Positions 42,942-52,193 of a DNA stretch of 64,000 nucleotides are shown here, piece by piece. This stretch comes from Paenibacillus sp. 1781tsa1. GTDB taxonomy: Bacteria > Bacillota > Bacilli > Paenibacillales > Paenibacillaceae. The stretch lies in NCBI RefSeq assembly GCF_024159265.1, contig NZ_JAMYWY010000001.1:6820001-6884000 (forward strand). Direction: 5' to 3'. The notes below the pieces were generated by a model. That model was not told the DNA's origin, made no database searches, and saw only the letters and a list, made by a program, of their open reading frames with translations. Within the stretch, counting starts at the first letter, position 1. The number at the start of each line of letters is the position of its first letter. Both the position numbers and the translations under genes were made by a program.

Positions 42942-45900
42942 GTGAAAAGGAATATCCTAATCATTTTGAGTATTATCATGCTGTTTGTTAGTGTCTTTTC
43001 ACTTGGCAATTGGCATTATATGACCAGTAACCATTCCAAAATTGTACAAGATGGAACGGTAAAGATATCCACTGAGCAGTTACAAAGACCCGTTAAGCTG
43101 GAAGGCCATTGGTATTTTTATCCAAACGTTTTAATTCCTTCTTTGGCACAGATCAATAACGATCAGAATAAACGAATCACACTTGATGTGCCATTTAACT
43201 GGAGAGAGTATGTAGAGCCCAATAAAGAGGGAATTTCAGTTGGGACCTATTATGTCAAGGTACATGTACCAACGGAGGGATTCTACGGTTTGTTTATACG
43301 GACTATTCGTCAAGCGAATCGTGTGTTTATAAATGATGTAGAGGTAGGAGCAAAGGGGAAGACAAGCACAGTTTTAAGTGAATATGGGTCCGAGAATGAT
43401 GATAAATATACAGTTTTTGCTCGTAGCGAAAATAAAGAACTGAATATTGTTATCCATGTAACCAACTATAATTCCCCACAGGCTGGTATTGTCTACCCTA
43501 TTGAATTTGGTACGATGGAAGTCATCCAGAACCAATATCGTTGGAAAGTATTTCTAGACGCATTAGTATCTATTGGGCATGTGTTATTCGGAATCATTTA
43601 TATCTTTACATTTTTACAGAATCGTAAACGCAAAGAAGAATTATTTTTTGGTCTTTTTACCATTTCATTGGGACTGTATATGTCATTTATTAATCAAAAA
43701 GTGTTTTTCCTGTTATTTCCCGATATCTCCGCCTTCAATCAATTGCGTCTACAGCTCAGTATTATTCCGATAGCGCTACTAACTTTAACGCTGTTTATTC
43801 ATTCGATGTACCCGCAAGTACAAAGAAGAAAAACAATATATATGTTTATGATTTTACTTGGGGTTGTAATTATTTTTTATGGTATTTATAACCCAATTAC
43901 CCAAAATCACAGAGCTTCTTCAGATTTGGAGTTGTTCCTTAGAAAAATGGCGTATATCTGTGTTACGGCTCCAGTCATATTCTATAATCTATGGACTCTT
44001 ATTAAAGTAATGTTACATCACCTTGAAGGCGTTCGTTATGTTCTAATCGTGATTTCGGCTATTAGTTGTTATACCATTTTACTGACTTTTAACTTTATAA
44101 TGGGCGTTCCCATAGATTACACAGAATTCGCATTATTTTTACTAATATTATTCGGATTTGCTTCGTTATTAAATTCCCGTGCAAACCAGATTATTTTAAA
44201 AATCCAGGCCTTATCAGAGGAATTGCTCACACATAATCAAATGAAGGATATATTTTTACTGAAAACTTCTCATGAATTACGGACACCCCTTAACGGTATT
44301 TTAAATTTATCAAAGTCCTTAATGGAAGGAGCTCAAGGCCCTCTAAAACGGGCTCAACAGGAGCAAGTCATTTTAATTCATAGTGTGACTCAGCGTTTAG
44401 GACATTTAGTAGAGGATTTGTTGTTCTCTTCGAATCAAATGACAGGAGAGGTAAGGGTTGCCCCTTCTAGTGTTTCACCCTCTGTTATTACGGAAGTTGT
44501 GTTAGAAATTCGTAGTGTGATGCCAATGAATCACCTAGTAAGTATTGATGCAGAGGTTGGTTCGAATTTACCGAATATGTACACAGACGAATTACGTTTT
44601 AAGCAGGTTCTATACAACTTGCTGCACAATGCCATTAAATATACAGAGGTTGGAGAAATCATTGTGACAGCCTATGTCCATCAACATCAGATGGTCATCC
44701 AAGTAAGAGATACAGGCTGTGGTATTCCGGCACCAGATATAGACCGTATCTTTGATGCCTTTTATCAAGGAAATAATCATAAAAAAGAAGGGCTCGGTTT
44801 GGGATTAAGTATCACTAAAAACATTGTCGAAAAGTTAAAAGGCGAGATTTATGTTACAAGTACGGTAGGAGAAGGTACTACATTTACATTTACAATGCCA
44901 CTTGCTAATGGCGAGCATATGAGCATTGAGCAATCATCTACCGGGCATAGAACCAAAGAATTACAGCTTCAATTGCCACTCATGTATAAAGGAAATAATA
45001 AAAAGATACTTCTGGTGGACGATAATCATGTCAATATACAAGTTTTAGCTGAGGCGTTACGAATTAAGGGATATACTGTAATTGCAGTAGATAATGGTTT
45101 CGATGCAGTAGACTATATTAAAACGAATCAGGTAGATTGTATGTTAATCGATTTAATGATGAATGGAATGTCAGGTTACGAGCTATGTAAGCAAGTACGA
45201 AAACAATATGATATGTTGGAACTACCGATTATTATCTTAACAGCGATCATGAAGCATTCTGATTTAGTGTTATCTTTACAAGTTGGTGCAAATGATTACT
45301 TACAAAAACCTATTTTAATGGATAAACTATTTATTCGTATTGAATCTCTCTTAGCCATCCGTCAATCTTCAATTGATGCAATTGAAGTAGAACTGAATTA
45401 TTTGTATTCACAGGTCACACCGCATTTTGTCTACAACACGCTGAATACAATTATTGGTTTAAGCTATACGGATATGAACAATACACGAGAAGCACTCTAC
45501 TGTCTTGCAACCTACTTCCGTGCCAAACTCAATGTCCATTACCGAAATAGCTTTGTCTCTGTCGAAGAAGAGGTGGAGCTTGTCAAGGCATACTTATATA
45601 TTGAAAAGATGCGTTTTGGTGATCGTTTAAATATTAAATATGATATTGATGAGTCCATTCAATTAATGATTCCTGCACTCTCCATTCAGCCATTAGTTGA
45701 AAATGCTGTTTTCCACGGGATCTCTAAGAAACAAGAAGGCGGTACAATTGAGGTAAGTATTCAACGTGAAGGCCAATTTGTCCGAATTAAAATCTATGAT
45801 AATGGTGTAGGTATTCCTGAGGAAAAACTTCAAAAGCTGATTAATGAAGAAAGCGCACGTATTGGTTTTATGAATCCATTAAAGAAATTCAAATTAATGA

Positions 45901-45983
45901 AAAATGCAAGTTTACGTCTATACAGCGAAGAAGGAAAGGGAACAACTATTGTCGTTTTATTACCAGAGGGTGGTGGAGCATGA
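42942..45983 (+). CDS. Hybrid sensor histidine kinase with 7TM sensor, HisKA core, receiver and second LytS-type kinase core
   Basis: Membrane sensor of 1013 aa; residue numbers below count from the ATG two codons upstream. After TM1 (5-25) comes an extracellular jelly-roll-like region (~45-195), then about seven helices (205-410) as in 7TMR-DISM receptors. First core: HisKA with H446 in SHELRTP, N565 in LHNAIKYT, DTGCGIP at 592-598, GLGLGLSI. Receiver ~690-800 with D739 and K791. Second core: H830 in TPHFVYNTLN, ENAVFHG at 922-928, DNGVGIP at 955-961, the His_kinase/LytS type. The start is GTG 42942, 7 nt after GGAGG; the ATG at 42936 is 1 nt from it. Its stop overlaps the response-regulator start (ATGA). 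Confidence 0.9.
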   Translation: MKRNILIILSIIMLFVSVFSLGNWHYMTSNHSKIVQDGTVKISTEQLQRPVKLEGHWYFYPNVLIPSLAQINNDQNKRITLDVPFNWREYVEPNKEGISVGTYYVKVHVPTEGFYGLFIRTIRQANRVFINDVEVGAKGKTSTVLSEYGSENDDKYTVFARSENKELNIVIHVTNYNSPQAGIVYPIEFGTMEVIQNQYRWKVFLDALVSIGHVLFGIIYIFTFLQNRKRKEELFFGLFTISLGLYMSFINQKVFFLLFPDISAFNQLRLQLSIIPIALLTLTLFIHSMYPQVQRRKTIYMFMILLGVVIIFYGIYNPITQNHRASSDLELFLRKMAYICVTAPVIFYNLWTLIKVMLHHLEGVRYVLIVISAISCYTILLTFNFIMGVPIDYTEFALFLLILFGFASLLNSRANQIILKIQALSEELLTHNQMKDIFLLKTSHELRTPLNGILNLSKSLMEGAQGPLKRAQQEQVILIHSVTQRLGHLVEDLLFSSNQMTGEVRVAPSSVSPSVITEVVLEIRSVMPMNHLVSIDAEVGSNLPNMYTDELRFKQVLYNLLHNAIKYTEVGEIIVTAYVHQHQMVIQVRDTGCGIPAPDIDRIFDAFYQGNNHKKEGLGLGLSITKNIVEKLKGEIYVTSTVGEGTTFTFTMPLANGEHMSIEQSSTGHRTKELQLQLPLMYKGNNKKILLVDDNHVNIQVLAEALRIKGYTVIAVDNGFDAVDYIKTNQVDCMLIDLMMNGMSGYELCKQVRKQYDMLELPIIILTAIMKHSDLVLSLQVGANDYLQKPILMDKLFIRIESLLAIRQSSIDAIEVELNYLYSQVTPHFVYNTLNTIIGLSYTDMNNTREALYCLATYFRAKLNVHYRNSFVSVEEEVELVKAYLYIEKMRFGDRLNIKYDIDESIQLMIPALSIQPLVENAVFHGISKKQEGGTIEVSIQREGQFVRIKIYDNGVGIPEEKLQKLINEESARIGFMNPLKKFKLMKNASLRLYSEEGKGTTIVVLLPEGGGA

Positions 45984-47089
45984 ACATAATTATTGTTGAT
46001 GATGAAAAAATGGCAATCGATGTATTAAGTATTATGATTAAACGGCTAACGCATTTCCAGGTTTCAATCCAAGGGACATTTACAAATGCAGTAGATGCCC
46101 TTGGCTTTCTGGAGAAAGAGGCCATTGAACTTGTATTTCTGGATATCGAAATGATCGATGTGCACGGTATGCAAATAGCTAGACAAATGTTACAAAAACA
46201 CCCCTCCCTACAAATCGTTTTTGTGACAGCACATTCGCAATTTGCAGTGGATGCTTTTGAAGTAGAGGCTACCGATTATTTATTAAAACCTGTACATGAA
46301 AAGCGCTTGATTAAAGCGTTAACAAAAGCCCAGAAAAAATCGCAATTACAAGTTAAGGTGCCTCCTATGAATAAAAAAAGCCTGTTATACGCTCATACTT
46401 TAGGCAGTTTTTATCTGCTTGATCCTCAGCGGGAGGTAGTAAAATGGCGTACAAGGAAAGTTCGCGAACTTTTTTTGTTCTTATTATTTAATCAAAAAAG
46501 ACCAATGTTAAACGCCATCATCGCAGAAGAGTTATGGCGAAATTTGGACTTTGAAAAGGCCTCAAGTAATTTACATACATCTATTTATCAATTGAGAAAG
46601 CTTTTAAAAGAAAGGGGAATACAAGATCCAATTCAATTAGTAAATAATCACTACCAATTAAATGTTGAAATTGAAAGTGATTATGAGGAACTCAATCAAT
46701 TGTTAGAACGGGAAAAACATGATGAAAAATCTATTCAACGGTTAATTAATTGCTATGAGGGAGATTTTTTAGTGGAGGAGGAATACTTATGGGCTATCCA
46801 AATAAGACTCCGGTTAAAGCAGGGCGTATTGCATGCACTTGAACAATATGTTACTTGCACAAACTCAGTTAATCCCTTATTAAAATACAATTGCTTACAA
46901 ATGCTGCTAGAACTAGATGAATTCAATGAACAATATATGTTTATATTATTAGAATTCCTAATTGAACAAAACAAAAAACAAGATTGTTTAAAATTCTTTG
47001 AAACTATACAGGCCAAATTAGCTGAAATAAGTCTTTCTGTTCCCGAAAGGATTTATAGGAGATTTAACGAATATCTGGCCAATACTTAA
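45980..47089 (+). CDS. Response regulator with receiver, winged helix and BTAD (SARP-like) domain
   Basis: 369-aa regulator. Receiver ~1-120 with the acidic pocket at VDDE, phosphoacceptor D55 (VFLDIEM), T83 and K103 (LLKPV). Residues ~150-235 form an OmpR/SARP-type winged helix (WRTRKVRELFLFLLFNQKRP, SSNLHTSIYQLRKLLKERG), and ~250-365 a helical bacterial transcriptional activation domain (YEELNQLLEREK, CYEGDFLVEEEYLWA). This REC-wHTH-BTAD order is that of two-component SARP-like regulators. It overlaps the kinase stop by 4 nt. Likely targets are the two promoters with 11-bp-spaced TTGTTCA repeats (inference). Confidence 0.9.
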   Translation: MNIIIVDDEKMAIDVLSIMIKRLTHFQVSIQGTFTNAVDALGFLEKEAIELVFLDIEMIDVHGMQIARQMLQKHPSLQIVFVTAHSQFAVDAFEVEATDYLLKPVHEKRLIKALTKAQKKSQLQVKVPPMNKKSLLYAHTLGSFYLLDPQREVVKWRTRKVRELFLFLLFNQKRPMLNAIIAEELWRNLDFEKASSNLHTSIYQLRKLLKERGIQDPIQLVNNHYQLNVEIESDYEELNQLLEREKHDEKSIQRLINCYEGDFLVEEEYLWAIQIRLRLKQGVLHALEQYVTCTNSVNPLLKYNCLQMLLELDEFNEQYMFILLEFLIEQNKKQDCLKFFETIQAKLAEISLSVPERIYRRFNEYLANT

Positions 47090-47195
47090 ATTAACATAAG
47101 ACCAAGATAAGTAACAAATTGGTAGATTATGCAATTTCCTCATCCGTTTCTTCTTAATTGAATTTAATTCTTTGTTAGCGTTCGTTACCGATGCA

Positions 47196-47519
47196 ATGTT
47201 CTCCGGTAGCAGTCTGTTCAACGTTAAATTTCCAGCGTATACTCCCTCGACTTCCCCTCATAGACCAGTTGCAATCGTTAACGCTGGCGAAAATCATCCG
47301 GTGTCACAGCACAGGCAGCTCATTCCACAGCTTGATGCCTGAACATTGCAGAATCTCGGCTACAAATTGGGAGCAGAAGCAGGAGTTGCTGAACTCCACC
47401 GGCTCACCCGAGCGCCATACGCATCAATCTCATTTGACCAGGCGTTAACCGAGCTGTACAGCTTTGGTCGCAAGCATCCCACCAATCCACTGAACGGCCT
47501 CCTTGGCCTGCCTTTCTAG
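47196..47519 (+). pseudogene. Decayed gene interrupted by a TGA
   Basis: One frame runs from 47196 to the TAG at 47517-47519 with a single in-frame TGA at 47340. Before it: FPAYTPSTSPHRPVAIVNAG; after it: TLQNLGYKLGAEAGVAELHR and LTELYSFGRKHPTNPLNGLL. Codon use is host-like rather than AT-rich, and the protein-like sequence on both sides of the stop argues for a broken gene. The family is not recognised. Located 106 bp after the island's last gene, so it may be a remnant of the locus the island entered. Confidence 0.4.
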
Positions 47520-47544
47520 GAGAATACGAGTACTTGGATAACAA

Positions 47545-47578
47545 AGAAACCCAACTCTCGAAGGAGAATCGGGTTTCT
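47545..47578 (-). terminator. Terminator after the metallophosphoesterase operon
   Basis: On the minus strand AGAAACCC and GGGTTTCT pair around an imperfect inner stem, followed by TTTG. A second hairpin with CACTC-TTT-GAGTG lies just before it at 47592-47606. Confidence 0.55.
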
Positions 47579-47619
47579 CGACAATCTGAGGGACACTCTT
47601 TGAGTGCCCCTTATCCTAA

Positions 47620-48618
47620 TTATCCCAGAATATGCGCTACACTCGGATATCGCACCGTAAACTCAGCACCCTCGATCCATTCGCCCGCGACAAAATCCCG
47701 TCCCTTCACAACGACTCGATCCTTATAAATCTCCACATGAAGTCCTTCACTGCCCTCCAGATGCTCATCCTGATCCGTCCAGAGATAACCTACAGACGAA
47801 GCGTTAAACATGGTTGGCATGCAGCCCGCACCATCGTACATCGTATGCTGCGCCTCCAACTGCCAATGGGTATGGCCTGAGAAGAGGATTGCTTGCGGGT
47901 ATTTCGCTAGAACGGCTTTGAGTTCCGCATCCTGATTCACACCATACCATCCCTGTTCCTTCATTGATCCAGCTACCGTATCCATTAACGGCTGGTGCAA
48001 GAACAGGAAGATGGGATGATCTGGCGCTGCACGCTCAGACAATTTTGCATCCAGCCACTCCAACTGTTTAACTGACATATCGCAATCCTTCGGGTGAGGT
48101 TGTTCGGTGCCCAGGAATATATAATGATACCCATCAATCCAGTGATCGTGGTAAGAGCCCTTCATGCCGGTTATCGCTTCAAAATCACTCCATCGCCGCT
48201 GCCATAACCCGGCGACTGTAATGGGTCCGACTCCTGAAGAGATTGGCGCCCCATCCTGACCCTCCTGCTCCAGCAACTCGGCTACATCATCCTCTTTCAT
48301 CTCAAGCAAAACGATCGGCGGATCTTGCCATATCACGGCTCCAATATCATGATTACCTACCGTGTACCGGATGTCCGGCAAGCTCTCCGCATGTTGCTTC
48401 CATATGCGCTGCAACTCACGATATTCGCTCGGCAGTCCCCGATCCGTCACATCACCCACATGCATAATTCCGCTGCTCCCCTGACTGAATGTAGCTATAT
48501 CAGCTAATGCCTGATCCAGATGCCGGTTATGAATATGGTCTGCCTCATCTCTAACATGTGTGTCCGTAATGACCTGGAAGCTGGCAATAGGTTGCTCCGG
48601 TGTATGTTCATTTTTCAT
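47620..48618 (-). CDS. Metallophosphoesterase
   Basis: Calcineurin-like phosphoesterase, 332 aa, cytosolic. The dimetal motifs are complete: DTH near residue 18-20, GDVTDRG (about 54-60), GNHD, FLHQ and GHTH. Substrate unknown. A TTG at 48621 is in frame, but the ATG at 48618 is 9 nt from GGAG and overlaps the upstream stop (TGATG). Last gene of a three-gene operon with an SMR transporter and a HAD hydrolase, each start overlapping the preceding stop. Confidence 0.87.
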   Translation of the reverse strand: MKNEHTPEQPIASFQVITDTHVRDEADHIHNRHLDQALADIATFSQGSSGIMHVGDVTDRGLPSEYRELQRIWKQHAESLPDIRYTVGNHDIGAVIWQDPPIVLLEMKEDDVAELLEQEGQDGAPISSGVGPITVAGLWQRRWSDFEAITGMKGSYHDHWIDGYHYIFLGTEQPHPKDCDMSVKQLEWLDAKLSERAAPDHPIFLFLHQPLMDTVAGSMKEQGWYGVNQDAELKAVLAKYPQAILFSGHTHWQLEAQHTMYDGAGCMPTMFNASSVGYLWTDQDEHLEGSEGLHVEIYKDRVVVKGRDFVAGEWIEGAEFTVRYPSVAHILG

Positions 48619-48956
48619 CAAGAATCACTCCATTTCAGTCCAATAATGCCAATCAGAATAAAACCGATCCATACCATCGACGTGAGCCGCAGACGTTCAC
48701 CAAAAAAATAGTGCCCCACAACGCCAATGAGCGTAATGCCCACGCCAGACCAGATCGCATAAGCTACAGCCAGCGGCATATACTTCACTGCATAATTAAG
48801 AAACGTAAAACTTGCACCATAACAGACAAACATCAACACCGAAGGCCATAACCGTGAGAACCCATCCGATACTTTTAGCAAAATGGTAGCACTCAGCTCC
48901 AGACCAATGGCCAATGCCAACAGCACCCAGCCTAAGTAGCCGTGACTGTTCGTCAT
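48618..48956 (-). CDS. SMR-family small multidrug exporter
   Basis: 112-aa, four-helix protein. LGWVLLALAIGLELSATILLK contains the membrane-embedded Glu (E20) essential in EmrE; LAVAYAIWSGVGITLIGVVG near 63-82 and FIGFILIGIIGLKWS-like end are the SMR signatures. SMR proteins work as dual-topology dimers driven by protons. Its ATG overlaps the HAD gene stop (ATGA, 48953-48956). Substrate unknown; co-occurrence with a phosphatase and a phosphoesterase is unusual for a drug exporter. Confidence 0.92.
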   Translation of the reverse strand: MTNSHGYLGWVLLALAIGLELSATILLKVSDGFSRLWPSVLMFVCYGASFTFLNYAVKYMPLAVAYAIWSGVGITLIGVVGHYFFGERLRLTSMVWIGFILIGIIGLKWSDS

Positions 48957-49723
48957 CGATTCAACCCGCCATTCAGCAATTCATGGAAGGATTGAATCGT
49001 TCTGTCCGCCAAATGGATTCTCCCCGGTTCTCCAATGCCAATCCTGTACCCCGCACCAGCGGTTCGTGCCATCTCCATATCTCCGTCCGTATCTCCAATG
49101 ACCACCGTATGCTGTACTGATACATCCAACCGTTCACAAGCAAGTAGAAGCATATCGGGAAAAGGTTTACCCCGCTCCACCAGATCGGTACCAATCACTA
49201 CGTCAAAGAAGGAATCCAGCCCCATCCACTGCAAGTGCTTGACTGCACTAGGTGTATCATCCGCCGTCACGACACCCAAAACCATGCCTTCGCGACGGCA
49301 CTGTTCAAGGAATTCTCGAACTCCCGGTAACGGACGTGCCGGACGATGCTTCTCCATCTCTTCCTCTGCTTGCGCCAAACACTCCCGAACTATCATCTTG
49401 GCTTCCGCCCAGCTGAGACCCGCACGATATCCATGCCATGTTAACACGGCGTACACTTCATCCATGGTTCCCATCGCAAGCGGCCCGCGCACGTCATACC
49501 CATTCATTCGGCCTTGGTCATCGTGGAATGTACCCCAGATCTGTGGAAGTTCCTCTGTGTTGATACACAGTCCCCGGGTAGCTAGCTGGTCTCTGAAGCC
49601 ATCCAACACACAATCGGTCCAGAACCCCCACATGCCCGTAAAATCAAGTAATGTCCCATCCTTGTCGAACAAAACGGCTTCAATCGGAAATGTTAATCCG
49701 TCTACATATATCTCTTCTTGCAT
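48953..49723 (-). CDS. HAD-superfamily hydrolase (Gph/PGP-like phosphatase)
   Basis: 256-aa phosphatase. Motif I is FDKDGTLLDF (about residues 19-28) with both catalytic Asp; a helical cap follows (~30-130); motif II GVVTADDTPS, motif III Lys in RGKPFPD, motif IV IGDTDGDMEMARTAG. Resembles phosphoglycolate phosphatase-like enzymes. The ATG follows CAAGGAGTTTAACCA. First gene of the HAD-SMR-metallophosphoesterase operon; substrate unknown. Confidence 0.9.
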   Translation of the reverse strand: MQEEIYVDGLTFPIEAVLFDKDGTLLDFTGMWGFWTDCVLDGFRDQLATRGLCINTEELPQIWGTFHDDQGRMNGYDVRGPLAMGTMDEVYAVLTWHGYRAGLSWAEAKMIVRECLAQAEEEMEKHRPARPLPGVREFLEQCRREGMVLGVVTADDTPSAVKHLQWMGLDSFFDVVIGTDLVERGKPFPDMLLLACERLDVSVQHTVVIGDTDGDMEMARTAGAGYRIGIGEPGRIHLADRTIQSFHELLNGGLNR

Positions 49724-49875
49724 TGGTTAAACTCCTTGTCTGCGATCTTGTATGAACGGAAAGGACGGTACAACATGTACCGCCCTTTTCACATGAGTTA
49801 CTTATAGTGATACGTTTTGCTTGTAAGTCGAGCAGCTTCACGACCAAAGCTCGTGAAAGCCGTTCATCGATATCG

Positions 49876-51249
49876 TTATTTCGTTACACGATCCAGTTCT
49901 TTCTGTGCTTTTTCCTTCGCTTCCTTCAGCGCTTGTTCCGCTGGCATATTATTGATCTGCACCTGATCAGCTGCATCTTTCAATGCATCATTGATTTTGC
50001 CACCCGTTGGATCCTGGAATGGAGCCGAGGCGTGAGCTGCCTGTTGCAGTGGTACAGTGATCTGTGGATTTTCCTCACTGAATTTCTTGAACTCTGGATC
50101 TTGTTGAGCCGATTGACGCACTGCGATATATCCGGTGTTCATGGACCATGAAGCTGTGTTCGAAGTTTCAGAGAAATACGTAAGCCATTTATATGCTGCC
50201 TGCTGTTGCTCTGGACTTGCCGCTGACGGAATTCCTGCCGATATGGCACTTGCTACCGGTTTTCCTTCACCAATACCTTCCCAGCCTGGTTGTTGCATTG
50301 CAGCGACTACACTGAAGTCCAAGTCACCTTGGTCACCACTGGATCCGGTGTAACCTGCTGCTTTATTTTTCATCACATCATCAATCGTTTTGTACCAATA
50401 CTCCCAGCCCTGACCTCCATAATGAATGCCCATAATCTTGTCTTCGTTAATCCATTTACGGAACAGGTCCCATGTCTCGATCCATTCCGGGGAATCAATC
50501 ATGACGGTTTTGCCATCGTCGCTAAGAATCTGTCCGCCCTTACCCAGCACGGCATCAATCATATTGTCGCTACCCCACATCGGTTCCCAGCCATAGAAGG
50601 TCGTCTTGCCATTCTCTTGCTTGCTCATCTTCGCAGCTGCTTCAGCCAGATTCTCCCATGTCGTCAAACTTGCTGGGTCGATCCCATTCTCCTTAAACGT
50701 ATCCATGCGGTAATACATGATCTGGGTTGTACCGTACATTGGTAAAAAGTATTGCTTACCATCCACCTGTCCCTGGTTCAGGAATGTCTGAATGAAATCG
50801 TCTTTCTTAAAATTCGGATCAGCAGCAATCATCTCATCCATGGGCGCATAATACCCTTTGCGTGCCCAGTCTATATTGGAGCTAAGTACCGCAGCGGGAA
50901 CATTCTTGGAAGCAATCGCTGCTTGCAGCTTCTGTTCCGTCTCCGTGTAATCTGCTTGTACAATTCCCTTCACAACGACTTCGTTCTGTGAGGCGTTGAA
51001 CGCGTCAATCGTCTTTTTCATGTTATCGCCCAGATTACCACCCAGACCATACCAGAACTCGATCTCCACCGGATCTTTCGCCTGAACTTCGGTTCCACTG
51101 GCAGCAGCCGTCGTGCCTGATTCTTCGGGTGCTTGTGTTCCACATGCGGTCAGTAGAGCAAAGCTGGTCGCGAGTACCAGCGACATGCCACCCTTCCAGT
51201 TCAACCTCAATCTTTTTTTCCATGTCATGCTTGCTTGACTCCAGTTCAT
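49876..51249 (-). CDS. Carbohydrate ABC transporter substrate-binding lipoprotein
   Basis: Extracellular binding protein of 457 aa, MalE-like cluster B. The n-region RLRLNWKGG is followed by a hydrophobic stretch and lipobox LTAC (Cys near 37). Body motifs EFWYGLGGNLGDNMKKTIDA, YYRMDTFKENGIDP and TWENLAEAAAKM are typical of sugar and sn-glycerol-3-phosphate binding proteins. A Ser/Ala linker follows the Cys. The ATG follows GGGAGGAACGACA. Third gene after two permeases; no ATPase nearby. Substrate unknown. Confidence 0.9.
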   Translation of the reverse strand: MNWSQASMTWKKRLRLNWKGGMSLVLATSFALLTACGTQAPEESGTTAAASGTEVQAKDPVEIEFWYGLGGNLGDNMKKTIDAFNASQNEVVVKGIVQADYTETEQKLQAAIASKNVPAAVLSSNIDWARKGYYAPMDEMIAADPNFKKDDFIQTFLNQGQVDGKQYFLPMYGTTQIMYYRMDTFKENGIDPASLTTWENLAEAAAKMSKQENGKTTFYGWEPMWGSDNMIDAVLGKGGQILSDDGKTVMIDSPEWIETWDLFRKWINEDKIMGIHYGGQGWEYWYKTIDDVMKNKAAGYTGSSGDQGDLDFSVVAAMQQPGWEGIGEGKPVASAISAGIPSAASPEQQQAAYKWLTYFSETSNTASWSMNTGYIAVRQSAQQDPEFKKFSEENPQITVPLQQAAHASAPFQDPTGGKINDALKDAADQVQINNMPAEQALKEAKEKAQKELDRVTK

Positions 51250-51287
51250 TGTCGTTCCTCCCGTTTTAGGTGAAATGGTGATTCATA

Positions 51288-52193
51288 TCAGTTCTTGTTC
51301 ACACCAGCCGTGATATTCACGCTCTGCATGATGGTCTTCTGGGTGAACAGGAAGAGAATAAGTAGCGGTGCAATGGTAAAGGCACTCGCAGCCATAATCT
51401 GTGGCCAAGCAAGTCCGTATGCCCCGCCTTCTACAAAGAAACTGCGCAGACCAGCCGATACCAGCTGCAAGTCAGGGTCTTTGGTGATGAGCATAGGCCA
51501 GAAATAGTTGTTGTACTGTTCAATAAACGTAATCAGAACCATCACGGCGAAGCTTGAGCGAACAAGCGGCGTGATAATTGTCCAGAGAATCCGGAAGTGA
51601 GACGCACCGTCGAGCTGTCCAGCTTCCACCAATTCGTGAGATACCTGCATGAACGCCTGCCGGATCAAGAAGATGGAGAACACGCTAACACAGTTGGATA
51701 CAATCAAGCCCGTGTAGGAATCTAGTAGATTAAGTTCGCTAAGCACCAGGTAACTGGGCAGATACACGGCTGTACTTGGTATCATATAACCCACCAGAAT
51801 CAGGGATGTCAGTACACCTTTGAGACGGAATTTCATATGTGTCAGGGCGTACGCCATCATACTGGAGTTGACGATCTGAAATAGACAGATGGCTAAGGCT
51901 ACCCCTGTACTGTTCAGGATGTAACGGGCAAAGGGTGCCGCATTCCAGGCATCCACATAGTTGCTCCACAGGAACGTCTCCGGCCAGAAGGTCGGCGGAA
52001 ACTGCCAGATCTCATCATTGGTTTTGAACCCGCTAATGACCATCCAATAGAAGGGAAAGGCTGTACCCAGCGCGATAATGGCTAACAGCAGGTAGCGAAT
52101 CATTTTACTTATTTTAAAATTCAGTTGTGACACGTTCTGCAACTCCTTGCGCTTCATCCGTTTAGACTTTTTGGTAGGCAATGTCATTGTCAT
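51288..52193 (-). CDS. Carbohydrate ABC transporter permease, MalG/UgpE type
   Basis: 301-aa permease. A basic N-terminus (KKSKRMKRKELQ) precedes six helices. The EAA loop is EAGQLDGASHFRILWTIITP (about residues 188-207), and the family start FPFYWMVISGFKTNDEIWQ-like region is at 46-64. It begins within the stop of the previous permease (TAATG at 52193), so translation is coupled. C-terminus TIMQSVNITAGVNKN. Partner of the gene upstream and of the binding protein downstream. Confidence 0.9.
   Translation of the reverse strand: MTMTLPTKKSKRMKRKELQNVSQLNFKISKMIRYLLLAIIALGTAFPFYWMVISGFKTNDEIWQFPPTFWPETFLWSNYVDAWNAAPFARYILNSTGVALAICLFQIVNSSMMAYALTHMKFRLKGVLTSLILVGYMIPSTAVYLPSYLVLSELNLLDSYTGLIVSNCVSVFSIFLIRQAFMQVSHELVEAGQLDGASHFRILWTIITPLVRSSFAVMVLITFIEQYNNYFWPMLITKDPDLQLVSAGLRSFFVEGGAYGLAWPQIMAASAFTIAPLLILFLFTQKTIMQSVNITAGVNKN

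Noticed and set aside
47090-47195. Insertion-sequence end at the right island border
   Set aside because: No terminal inverted repeat or transposase fragment could be found there or near 38220.
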